From Acanthosoma haemorrhoidale (lineage: Eukaryota; Arthropoda; Insecta; Hemiptera; Acanthosomatidae), in assembly GCA_930367205.1 (NCBI GenBank), contig OV884015.1, positions 108,936,509 to 109,000,508 of the forward strand: DNA of 64,000 nt, written 5' to 3'. Positions 25,401 through 33,582 of the stretch are shown here, in pieces. Positions within the stretch are counted from its first letter, which is position 1. Every line of letters starts with the position of its first letter. A program made the position numbers and the translations under genes. The notes beneath the pieces are model-generated. The model saw only the letters and a list, made by a program, of their open reading frames with translations. It was not told the DNA's origin and searched no databases.

Positions 25401-26243
25401 ACAGTTCAATACGGACAACATAAACAGCTCTGTAGGCAATCATACCAACACTTTGAGGCATCAGCATAAAAATTTTCAGCTCTCTAGGCCACAGGTAATT
25501 TTAAGAGCAATAAAAATGATTTATTTTCTACAATGCAGTTTGTGGCTTGTGATGTTTGTAAATTTTATCAAAAAAATACTCATTCAATAATGTGAAAATA
25601 ATTTTTGAGGAAAAGAGCATATTGTCTCTCTAGAATTTTTATTTAAAAATTTTTACCCATTTGGGCAAACTTAGATAAATTAGTATAAAAACAATTTTAA
25701 TTTTTGGAAAATTATTTTAAGCAACCTTAACCATGATATTTTTTGTTTGGGTCAATACATAAGTATTCTATTTAACACAAGCAATTAATTAATAATAAAA
25801 TAAACTATAAAAAAAACACAGACCATTGTCACACCCTCGTAAAGTAGTTTAGTCTCAAAATTTTGATTGTGTTATTGCCATTAATCCAGGAGCTAAAAAA
25901 TAATTTTCTGGGGTTCACTATTTCAAGAGTCTGCCCTCTCCTCCTTCTTGCCTTCTCAATTCCTATTTATAGTCTGGTTCTCACCAATTTCAGATTCAAT
26001 CCTGATTAAGAAATCAGATGTGAGATCTAATAATTACTTTTCCATTATCTTCTATTATAGATCGTCAAACAGAACGGTGGAAGAATGATGAACAACAAAG
26101 CGGAAATAGTCGGGAGGCCGTGGAGGACACAAGCGAACCCTGTGCACACTTTGTCTACCTTCACTCCTCCGCCGCCTGCTTACAATCAATACCAACCGCT
26201 ATACCACAACTCATCTCGCAGTGAGCCATCCAGCAACTCATGA
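13322..26243 (+). CDS. robo: Roundabout (Robo) axon-guidance receptor, Robo2/3-like, 3' fifteen exons
   Basis: Robo proteins are single-pass receptors for Slit that steer axons and migrating cells. Fifteen exons with GT-AG junctions and matching phases join into 1059 codons plus... the final count includes 1059 residues before the TGA at 26241-26243. Numbering from the first visible residue, the order is Ig2 (1-95), Ig3 (96-186), Ig4 (187-285), Ig5 (286-381), three FN3 domains (about 392-500, 510-618, 618-725), a membrane segment (751-773) and a 286-residue tail. The tail has CC0 (ADYAEVDPV, Tyr850) and CC1 ([11 protein letters not shown], Tyr874). I see no CC2 Ena-binding or CC3 motif beyond a short PPPP near the end. 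Known insect Robo2/Robo3 lack CC2/CC3, so this is probably a Robo2/3-type paralogue. Signal peptide and Ig1 are not found in the 13.3 kb upstream and are inferred to lie outside the window. Confidence 0.95.
13879..14702 (+). mobile_element. mariner element in robo intron, degenerate
   Basis: Ends TTGAGTTGGCAAGAAAG (13879) and CTTTCTTGCCAACCTCAA (to 14702); same family as 11215-12059. Coding remnants are [38 protein letters not shown] and the third catalytic-Asp block [17 protein letters not shown]. These lie in different frames, with the middle missing. It sits in sense orientation in the intron between the two Ig2 exons. Confidence 0.8.
14961..15091 (+). CDS. robo: robo visible exon 2 (Ig2, second part)
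   Basis: Acceptor tgttgtccag, donor gtatta. The join across the 1485-bp intron gives [16 protein letters not shown], then [16 protein letters not shown] with the second Ig2 cysteine and the diagnostic DxGxYxC motif. It leaves in phase 1. The preceding intron holds a degenerate mariner element. Confidence 0.93.
16272..17090 (-). pseudogene. LINE family B RT fragment in robo intron
   Basis: The minus strand encodes [16 protein letters not shown] (RT motif C), [33 protein letters not shown]. After frame changes, the C-terminal region ends [15 protein letters not shown]. It lies antisense in the 3283-bp intron before the Ig3 exon. The 3' tail is cut short near 16272. Confidence 0.75.
17091..18374. 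other. robo intron with a GC-richer island
   Basis: 17145-17400 is GC-richer and open on the minus strand for 72 codons ([18 protein letters not shown]...), with a GCCGTTAACGGC palindrome. No family recognised. The rest is AT-rich intron. Confidence 0.3.
18375..18647 (+). CDS. robo: robo visible exon 3 (whole Ig3)
   Basis: Acceptor cttctcaag, donor gtaagc. One exon encodes the whole third Ig domain. It begins [18 protein letters not shown] across the splice, and contains [11 protein letters not shown], the tryptophan in VMWRRT and [12 protein letters not shown]. It is flanked by a 3283-bp upstream intron containing a LINE fragment and by an 81-bp downstream intron. Codon use is very GC-rich compared with the exons that follow. 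Confidence 0.94.
18729..18934 (+). CDS. robo: robo visible exon 4 (Ig4, first part)
   Basis: Acceptor ttttccag, donor gtgagc. It encodes [32 protein letters not shown] and [14 protein letters not shown]. The last stretch matches the Robo Ig4 pattern of an FW pair followed by EG...LLFP. It exits in phase 0. Confidence 0.94.
19371..19659 (+). CDS. robo: robo visible exon 5 (end of Ig4, most of Ig5)
   Basis: Acceptor ttattacag, donor gtactt. It supplies the second Ig4 cysteine ([12 protein letters not shown]). After the linker [18 protein letters not shown] it starts Ig5 with [13 protein letters not shown] and ITWYKDG. It leaves in phase 1. Confidence 0.94.
20591..20841 (+). CDS. robo: robo visible exon 6 (end of Ig5, start of FN3-1)
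   Basis: Acceptor tgtttttcag, donor gtatct. It encodes [19 protein letters not shown] and [10 protein letters not shown], which close Ig5. A short linker leads into the first fibronectin III domain ([19 protein letters not shown]). The upstream intron is 931 bp of AT-rich sequence with no further exon. Confidence 0.94.
20991..21311 (+). CDS. robo: robo visible exon 7 (FN3-1 end, FN3-2 start)
   Basis: Acceptor tacgttttag, donor gtaaga; 107 codons in phase 0 at both ends. It contains [19 protein letters not shown] and [19 protein letters not shown], the typical end of an FN3 fold. It then has the charged linker [20 protein letters not shown] and the start of FN3-2 ([10 protein letters not shown]). 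Confidence 0.94.
21398..21623 (+). CDS. robo: robo visible exon 8 (FN3-2)
   Basis: Acceptor cattacag, donor gtaata. It encodes the body of the second FN3 domain: [16 protein letters not shown], a Leu-Val-Thr-Gly-Leu turn ([19 protein letters not shown]) and RTARTLED at its end. It leaves in phase 1. Confidence 0.94.
22065..22180 (+). CDS. robo: robo visible exon 9 (FN3-3, first part)
   Basis: Acceptor aatttcccag, donor gtaggt. It encodes [18 protein letters not shown] and [17 protein letters not shown], the start of the third FN3 domain with its conserved Trp and the PPxxxNG turn. It exits in phase 0 before an 84-bp intron. Confidence 0.94.
22265..22485 (+). CDS. robo: robo visible exon 10 (FN3-3, second part)
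   Basis: Acceptor ctgttttcag, donor gtatgc. It encodes the rest of FN3-3 ([37 protein letters not shown]) and the juxtamembrane stretch. Several NxT/NxS glycosylation sequons (NGT, NVT, NLS) fit an extracellular location. It leaves in phase 2. Confidence 0.94.
23245..23414 (+). CDS. robo: robo visible exon 11 (transmembrane segment)
   Basis: Acceptor tttgtttcag, donor gtaaca. After the juxtamembrane stretch [11 protein letters not shown] there is one hydrophobic run of about 23 residues starting at [12 protein letters not shown]. It is followed by the basic stop-transfer sequence RRRQLLTKK. This fixes the extracellular/cytoplasmic boundary of the receptor. It leaves in phase 1. Confidence 0.95.
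23614..23936 (+). CDS. robo: robo visible exon 12 (cytoplasmic CC0 and CC1 motifs)
   Basis: Acceptor tatttcag, donor gtatta. It begins [37 protein letters not shown] matches the conserved TLWI...W block of Robo tails. CC0 is [10 protein letters not shown] and CC1 is [16 protein letters not shown]. Both tyrosines are phosphorylation sites in studied Robo proteins, and CC1 is also the site bound by Abl and the netrin receptor. Confidence 0.95.
24237..24598. repeat. 168-bp tandem duplication in robo intron
   Basis: Two units (24237-24404 and 24405-24572), starting AATTGGGAGATACCCTACAG and differing at only a few positions. A third unit breaks off after AATTGGGAGAGAATC. It lies in the intron after the CC0/CC1 exon. 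Confidence 0.9.
25004..25139 (+). CDS. robo: robo visible exon 13 (cytoplasmic tail)
   Basis: Acceptor attatttcag, donor gtcagt. It encodes [20 protein letters not shown] and an acidic, Asn/Tyr-rich stretch ([17 protein letters not shown]). No known Robo motif is visible. It is accepted because the frame stays open, the phases (0 in, 1 out) match both neighbours and the position is right. Codon use is AT-rich. Confidence 0.85.
25316..25494 (+). CDS. robo: robo visible exon 14 (cytoplasmic tail)
   Basis: Acceptor tactttcag, donor gtaatt. Sixty codons with the split glycine give [20 protein letters not shown], then an Asn/His-rich low-complexity stretch ([18 protein letters not shown]) ending LSRPQ. 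No named domain. Phases match on both sides. Confidence 0.85.
26061..26243 (+). CDS. robo: robo last coding exon
   Basis: Acceptor cttctattatag; stop TGA at 26241-26243. It encodes [20 protein letters not shown], a Pro/Tyr-rich run [18 protein letters not shown] and the C-terminus [10 protein letters not shown]. The PPPP run is the only hint of a proline-rich Ena/Abi-type site and is much smaller than the CC2/CC3 of Robo1-type receptors. Confidence 0.88.
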   Translation: MVKQNGGRMMNNKAEIVGRPWRTQANPVHTLSTFTPPPPAYNQYQPLYHNSSRSEPSSNS

Positions 26244-28583
26244 TCTAGTCTCCTCAACGGTCACACATTCAAGACTGATTATATTTATAATGAAATAATT
26301 TAGGTTGTTAATGAAAATAAATGTTAGAATATTAAAGAAAAAAAAAAAAAAAGAGGTAAAGCCTGCTTTGTCTGCTAGTGACTCATATCAATAAAAAACA
26401 CAGCACCCTTTTGTAATATGAAAAACAATAATAAATAACACAACTACGTAGAATTAAAACAACTAGCCCATCACAATCACTCTGTCGTAACGTCCTTTCG
26501 TTTCTTCTCAACTCCTCTGTTGCATATACCTATGTATAACCATGAGTTCATTGCCATGGGTTTAGATTTGACTGGATGTATTTCTTGGGATATCGGTTCG
26601 GGTCGATTAAAGAAAGACATATTTTCATAAAATTTATTTATAATAAAAGTTTCTACATATTATGTATGTCTGCATCAGGCCTGATATGACAGGAAATGAA
26701 AACGAGATAAAAAATAAGTATATTTGTCAATAGTTAACAACTGTTCACTAAATTTTTGTATTTTTTAACTTCATTCTGATCAACTGTTTAACATGTGCAT
26801 TCTTCCATAAATTATTAATGTTTCTTTCATAGTTACCTCTTATACAAGTAGGATGTACTCGTTAATAACCATTGTTATACTTTAACAAAGTACTTTTTTT
26901 TCTTGATATCAAGTCTTGAACGTCTTCTACAAATAAATTTGATGGAAATGTAACATCTTTCTTTTGTCAACTCGAGCCGATGTCCCAACGACTACGCCCA
27001 CTCTCGTATAGATATTGTTATACCTCTGTCGGCTGCTATTGTAAATAATTGAATTACTGAAGAAGAAAAAACAACTATCTAATGTAATTGCTCATTGTTG
27101 CTATTTATCAATAGACATATTGTAAATTACCTTGTACCACTATTAATAGAGGACACATATCCTTACCAATACCAGTGTTCACTAAAACATATTTATTTTG
27201 ATTTATGTTAAGTTTATTTAAAATGTAAATAAAGTAGTTAGTTGGCCTACATCGGTAGTTATATATTTAGCTATTATATAAATCGTGTTATAATAGTCAT
27301 GTAAGTTACGGGAAGATATATATTAAGGGTAAAACCTTAGTGTTATTGTGCCATAAGTATTTTCTTGCATTAACTGTCATAAAATAACTATTGACAAACA
27401 CCGAAACTCAAAAAAAGTGTAAACTATGCAATAAAACGTAGCATTCGTTGGTAATGTTTATTTTATTGCATTTATTTTGTTTCTATATTCGGCAAAGGAG
27501 GAATTCGTTTCTAGTGTGATCATTAGTTTATAAGGATAATGTAAATTTTTTTGGTAAAATTTTATAAATAAATATCTGAGTGTTCTCTTGTACTTTAATA
27601 CAAAGGCTCTGTATTATTAAAAATTTATGACAAATATTAGTCGGCTAATGAAATTGTTAAATATGAACATATGAAATTGTGAAATAATGTACATATCATC
27701 AGTGTTATATTTGTAGCTTTTAAGGGAAAAAAAACTTATGAAGTAAAAAACTTACGCCAGAGCGTGCTGATGTTTAGAATTTTCACAGTGTTAAATAACA
27801 GCTTTAGAATTGTATATAAATACTTATATCTATGCTGAAGAATTTAAAGTCTGTTGGTGTTAGGCAACTCTGATTTCTTCTAATCTTCCATTGATTGCCA
27901 CAAATAAAGCTGTCATAAAGGTGTACTAATTTTATTTATAAAAATAAATAAACGCCACGCCCAAAACGTATCAATATTTCATGCTGTCGTAGAATAATTT
28001 AGAATTTCCTATGCTGCATTATCTCCCTTTTAATGTTTTGAGGTTCCTAAAATGTATAAGTCCCTTCAAATCATTGGTCTGTTTTTTTCTGGTAATAATT
28101 AACATTTTTCTATTTTTCTAAAAATGTTATGTATTTATGTATATAATATTATTAAGTTACCAGCTAAATCCTTCTGACGTGTATGTATGTGAGCAACTGT
28201 TTAGTATAAAATAAAAAAAACAATTTAAAGTATAATTTACTCTTATTTATTTTTAAAAAAACATCAGACTATTCACATTTATTACAATTATATACAATAC
28301 AAATTATTTTTAAGAGCTAATGACTAGAAAATGTTTTGGTACAGTTAGATCAGTACTGAAAAGTTTAAAAATAGTACACAGATCAGTCATAGATAACAAC
28401 TATTTTAAAAATAATTATATAAGTACAACTTATAATTATTTATAATATATAATTCATTTAAAATAAATAGTCCATACAATGCTTTTAAAAGCAAACAATG
28501 TCTCTGAAAAAAAGTAATAAAGTTACTACTACATTTTTGTCAACTCAAAAAAAAATTATTGGAGTAAGATAAAAGGTAGCTTC
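26244..28583 (+). other. robo 3' UTR and flank, AT-rich, extent unknown
   Basis: No ORF is supported here. Candidate polyadenylation signals include AATAAA at 26316-26321, followed by a genomic A run (26338-26352) that could mis-prime cDNA, and AATAAA at 27903-27908 followed by GT-rich sequence. A hammerhead-like repeat (26648-26682) lies inside. I cannot decide which signal ends the transcript. Confidence 0.4.
26648..26682 (-). other. hammerhead-like motif copy
   Basis: The minus strand has GGCCTGATGCAG, then ACATA...TATGT able to pair as stem II, then GAAAC. An ATCAGGCCTGAT palindrome overlaps its start. It lies in the robo 3' region. Confidence 0.4.
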
Positions 28584-28653
28584 ATGACCTAGGTAGCGAT
28601 CTGTCGAGGATCTGAACTTAAATCATGTCCCAGGTTCGAGTCCTGGCAGTCAT
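28584..28653 (+). other. tRNA-like sequence (pseudo-tRNA or SINE head)
   Basis: A perfect T-arm (CCAGG, TTCGAGT loop, CCTGG at 28630-28646) with an acceptor-like pairing ATGAC/GTCAT at the two ends. The D and anticodon arms are poor and no confident anticodon can be read. I infer a tRNA-derived repeat, not a working tRNA. Confidence 0.35.
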
Positions 28654-28665
28654 CACCATATTATT

Positions 28666-29076
28666 TCAATTCCAAAGTTTTCTACAGATACGGAATCTGT
28701 CCAGTTTTTGACCCGGGGGGCATTTATTACCTATAGTTCGGAACCTGGTGAATCTCCTTCCGGCATGCCTGAATCTATGAAACGAAGAAAGGAAATTTTC
28801 GAAGTTATAATCGTCTTTTGTACTACCTGCTGCATTAGGTTGACTATGATGAGCCCTCTCGTGAGACTGCAAGTGTGTTCTTCTCATCGGATACTCTTTG
28901 AGGACAGCTTTTCCTTCCCTCTCGATAGGAACTTCTCGATCGTTTGAGGCGTGATTTGGGGTTATAGTGTTCGGATGGCGGAAAGTATCCTGTCTGAACT
29001 CTTCATCTGGCGGAGTGAAGCCCTCTCCGATAGACAGAGCTGACCCCAAACATAGAAATAGCAATAGCACGTACAT
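28666..29076 (-). CDS. small secreted protein, 136 aa, unknown function
   Basis: A single-exon ORF from the ATG at 29076; an upstream in-frame TTG gives a longer ORF but is not needed. It starts with a clear signal peptide (MYVLLLFLCLGSALS). The mature protein is hydrophilic, rich in His/Arg/Asn, and contains a possible dibasic-type region (YPMRRTHLQSHERAHHSQ). It ends with a small basic domain holding its only two mature cysteines (NKCPPGQKLDRFRICRKLWN), which could form one disulphide loop. The layout (signal peptide, variable middle, basic C-terminal Cys pair) would fit a secreted peptide precursor or salivary/haemolymph protein, but I do not recognise a family. A canonical TATA/Inr promoter lies just upstream. 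Confidence 0.65.
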   Translation of the reverse strand: MYVLLLFLCLGSALSIGEGFTPPDEEFRQDTFRHPNTITPNHASNDREVPIEREGKAVLKEYPMRRTHLQSHERAHHSQPNAAGSTKDDYNFENFLSSFHRFRHAGRRFTRFRTIGNKCPPGQKLDRFRICRKLWN

Positions 29077-29108
29077 TTTTAAAAAAATCAAAGCAAATAC
29101 AGCTGTAG

Positions 29109-29143
29109 ACTGAACAGCACCAGCATGGCTGCCCTTCTTTATA
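29109..29143 (-). promoter_or_regulatory. TATA box and TCAGT initiator of the 136-aa secreted gene
   Basis: On the minus strand TATAAAG (29143-29137) is followed by the arthropod initiator TCAGT (29113-29109). From the first T of the TATA box to the initiator A is 32 nt, the expected spacing. A double GATA-type sequence (gataagataag, 29160-29150) lies just upstream. The leader to the ATG would be about 35 nt. Confidence 0.6.
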
Positions 29144-29160
29144 CCGACTCTTATCTTATC

Positions 29161-30764
29161 TTTACCTCTTCACAGCTTTGTTACTTCAACTGTTGTATTT
29201 TTTACTCAAATTTAAGTTATGGAAATAAAATTTTAAAAATATAATAAATTTGTATATTATTGAACGTTTCAATATATTAATAAAAGCATTATTGTATCAA
29301 ATTCAAAATACTGCAACAACAAAAAGAGTCTTTCAGTTTTTTTTATATATTTTATTAGTCCAAAATCCTCCATTCATTGGGGGTTCTTAATTTATGTTCA
29401 TCAATTATATATAATTTGAAATAATAATATTTATTTTACAAACATGCTTAAAGTTTTATTGATAACATCAGATTATTTTCAGTTTTAGGCTATTTTTATA
29501 ATGTAAACAGCTCATAAAATATAAGGCTACAAGCAACAAATAGTTAAATACATATAAGTGAAAACCTTTTATGAGCTTTCGTAATCCATTGCTAGTAGAA
29601 ACTAAACTTAAAAATTCAACTAGGCAATTAGATAAAATGTAAAATGTTTTGTGTGAAATTTCAGTATATTTCTATCATAAAAAAAAAAAATATAAGATAA
29701 ATAATACGAATGAATTAATACATAATTTCTATAGGAATAAAAATGAGTTAAATACTTATCATTTGATATTCACAATCGGCTTACATTTTTCTTACCCGGT
29801 AATATAAAATAAGCTAACTCGCTAATTAGTGAAGTTTATATATATTTAACTTACTTCACAGCTGAAATGCTAGTTTTCATGTGTTTGATGACAAAATTAA
29901 CTTGTATTTCTTAACAAAATGTGAAGTTTCATAATGTGGAAAAATAATTCATGGATGCACAGACTATCCGAAATTCCATCTAATGAAGAAAAGACTTAAA
30001 AAGCTAGATTTGTGTCATCAAGGAATTGGACTTGCATTGGATTCAAGATTGGGGAAACAAAATGGGACAATTGATGGCGCGGTGAGTCACCCACTCTTGT
30101 TTTTGTTTTGTTTTACTTTAAGCCATTCTAGCGGTGTGTTTATCAATTAATTCTTAGTAGAGCTCAATTAGTTGTGTCACTTTGTCATGAACTGTCCATT
30201 TCCTGTTTACTAGTTTATTCTCATATTGCATTAACATTGAGAAATTATTTATAACTAGTAAGGATGGTTAGCTACATGATCACTTGAAATTAAATGAAAA
30301 GCTGCTAAAATGTGTGTAGTATAGAACAGCAAACAAATCTTTATATCCGCATGTCCCCCATGAATAATCATATGGTACAAATAAATACATTAAATGATTC
30401 TATTAAAAAATATTATTCCAGTAAATAAATATATACTTAAAATATAAATAAAAATGATCAGTGGTAGTAATGGTGTGATGAATTCTGATTCTTCAAAAAT
30501 TATAATGTCATCTCTTTTTAGTAAATAAAATGTTAATTGGCCAATTTGTATTTGTTTGAGAGTTGCCAAGTTTTGAACCATCGACTTGTTTTTCACTTAC
30601 ACATTTTTTCTTTGACATGGAGTTTTAGTGGTGGAGTTAGGATGGAAATAAACATAAACTCCTTTATAATGTACAGAACTAACAATTTTTCTCTACGGTG
30701 ATCGATATATCTCTACAGAGAGGATAGTGAATCTTTAGCATGAATTGGTAAATATTGTATTAAT
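29161..30764. other. non-coding, AT-rich
   Basis: Spacer between the 136-aa secreted gene and the 3' end of the large LINE. Nothing is recognised. Confidence 0.4.
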
Positions 30765-30935
30765 ATTAACAATCTTTATTGTGCAATAATTACAATCTGC
30801 CTTCTTATAAGGCAATAATAATACAGATAAATGATCTCATTCATACCATATTTACAGCATCATTCACTCGCTCATTCATACAATAGGACATAATTGGAGA
30901 AACTGGCCATTGCCAGGACTCCCACCGTCACGCGT

Positions 30936-33582
30936 TTATAGTAGGTCACGAGGCCACTGCCGTTTCAGTCTCCGAGGAGGATTATAGGGATGACTGGCGC
31001 AGTGCAATGACTGTGCTACAGGATTAGGGTGGTTGGAAAGGCTACTGTGGAATTTCATAAACTTGGAAGGGATGAGTTCTAGAATGTAGGGTATATTAAG
31101 ATCGTTATGAAGGGTTTTGTTGCTGACATAATAAGGGGCATTTACTATTGTTCTTAGGACTTTGGATTGAAAGGATTGGATACGCTTGATGTTCGACTTT
31201 TTTGCTGTCCCCCATAGCTCTATTCCGTATGTCCAGATTGGTTTAAGTATAACTTTGTAGATTAGTAGTTTATTTTCTATTGAGAGATGGGATGTCCTTT
31301 GAAGTAGTCTGTACAGTTGTCCAAAGCGTCTGTTTAGTTCTTGTCTTTTTAGTCTCGTATATGGGTTCCAGGTAAGTCGTTTGTCAAGATGAAAGCCTAA
31401 GTACCGTACTGTCTCGGATACAGGGAGAGGAATAGAATTAAAATAAACTAGTGGACAAGTCTTGCGACAAAGGGTGAAGGTAATGTGGGAGCATGTTGCT
31501 TCATTAACTTTGATCCGCCATTGATTGCACCAATACTCGATCTCGTCAAGGTGTTTTTGAAGGTTATGGGATGCTATGTCGGGGTCTGGATGGGATGACA
31601 AGACTGCAGTGTCATCTGCAAATGTGGCCAAGAAGGTATTGGGAGTAGAGGGGACATCAGCGGTGTATAGGTTATAAAGGATGGGACCCAGGACACTGCC
31701 CTGTGGAGCTCCTGCTTTTATGGGATAGTAGTTAGAATATTCTAAACCACCAAAAAATGGTCTGTGGTAAATATCTTTTGAGCTTGTAAAGCAAACCTGC
31801 GTGCCAGACCCTGTCAAAAGCTTGAGCTATGTCCAGAAATGCAGCAGTGCAATACTGTTTGGTTTCAAGGGCTGAGGAGATGTGATCAACAACGCGAAGA
31901 CCTTGTTGAGCAGTGGAATGCCGTTGGCGGAAACCAAACTGGTGTGTGGGAAAAAGGTTTTTGGATTCAACAATTGGAAGTAGACGTTTTAGTAGGAGTT
32001 TCTCAAATATTTTTGAGAGGATAGGGAGTAGGCTAATTGGACGGTAAGATGAGGCGTCATTGGGTGGTTTACCAGGTTTGGCGAATAGGACAATAATGGA
32101 ATGTTTCCAGAGGAGTGGAAAGTGCGTCGTTCGGATAATGCAATTATATATATAGGTTAGGAAGATTATGGCTTTAGGAGGAAGTTGTTTGAGAATTTGA
32201 GGAGTAAGGAGATCATATCCAGGGGATTTTCGGTAAGGTAAGTTTTTCAGAAGGTATTTGACCTCAGAGGGATTAACGGCTTTTGGTGGAAGAGAGAGAG
32301 GAATAGGTGAAGTGAGGAAATCTTCCACAGTTGTGCTGTGAGTATGGCTTTGATGAGAAAGGTGAGGTGTGAAAGTATGGGTAAGATGCAGAGCAAATTC
32401 CTCCGACCTATCCCCATCCGAAGCCGCCCAGGACCCATCATCACGACGGAGCGGATGTGAAACAGGTTGATACTTTAGGATTTTTTTGGTTACATTCCAC
32501 AAGGAGTTATCCCTGGTAGACAGAGAGGAGAGGTAGGAATTGAAAGAATCGGAACGGAAGGATGCCAATCGCCGCTTTACCAATCGGCAGTACTGATTGT
32601 ACGAGCGGCGATCGGCAGGATGCCGGGATCTTTGCCACACTGTTCTGGAGCGGCGTTTGGATAGGATTAGATCTTTTAGATGCTGAGGTAAACGATTATG
32701 ATTATGGATTTCTGGGCGACGATGGGGTGACGATGCCTCCCAAGCCGACCTCTGGACCAGGGTAGTGAAAGAATGCACTGCATCGTCTAGGTCTTGGGAT
32801 GTTTTCAGGGACACTTTGAGGTCAATGGAGCCTGTAAGAAGCTGGCGGAAGTGGTCCCAATCGACTGGGCCCCTAATAAATGAAGGAGGAGGCAGTTTGT
32901 GAATTGGTCTTAGGGAAATGGTTAATAATAAAGGACTATGGTCAGAGGAGAGATCATCAAGGCGCGTGAGTGAATAGTTTAGTGTTCCTAAACTATTGTA
33001 AAAAAAGAAGTCAAGGATATCAGGATTTCGGTTGGGATCAGATGGCCAATAGGTGGCTGTGTCAGGAGAGATCGTGGAGCAATGTTTCCGTGCGAGTGCA
33101 GACAGCAAAGCACGTCCGCGTGTATTCGTGGATCTTGACCCCCAGTGTTGGTGCTTTGCGTTAAAGTCCCCACCCACAAGGAAACGATGCCCGATAGAGT
33201 CTAGAAAGGAGATGAATTGGGAATCGGTAATGGATTTATTGGGAGGGCAGTACACTGATGCTAGTGTAAGGGGAAAAGTGAAGGTGGTGATTGACACTGC
33301 AGTGGATTGAAGGAAATCATGTGCAACCAGAGGAACTATGTGGTGGGATATAGAGTTATGGACAATGACAGCGGTACCTGCATGAGCTGTTCCATCTGGG
33401 TGATCAGTTCGATAAGTCTGGTACTGTCGAACGGTAAATGGTCGTTTACTCGTAAGTCTTGTTTCAGTAATAAGAGCTACGTCGATGTTTTTGTCGTGGA
33501 GTAGTGCTGTCAGTTCGTTAGTGTGGGCGCGAACACCATTCGCATTCCAGAGGAGAATGGATAAGGAGTCGGAACGATCCAT
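30936..33582 (-). pseudogene. LINE A ORF2, endonuclease/reverse transcriptase, frameshifted
   Basis: MDRSDSLSILLWNANGVRAH starts an apurinic-type endonuclease: catalytic ITETRL, VGGDFNAKHQHWGS and SSDHSPLLL. The RT follows with KSPGYDLLTP, RPISLLPILSKIFEKL and motif A FLDIAQAFDRVWH. The frame then ends at YLPQTIFWWFRIF. RT motif B (IKAGAPQGSVLGPILYNLYT), motif C FADDTAVLS and the thumb continue in another frame to a stop at 30936. A piece between motifs A and B is missing; the identical joint occurs in the copy at 51940-52905. Confidence 0.85.

Noticed and set aside
28584..28653. A functional tRNA gene
   Set aside because: Only the T arm and part of the acceptor pair well; the D arm, anticodon loop and variable region do not fit a working tRNA.
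32562..33504. Plus-strand ORFs of 61-85 codons within the large LINE
   Set aside because: They are antisense shadows of the endonuclease/RT reading frame.
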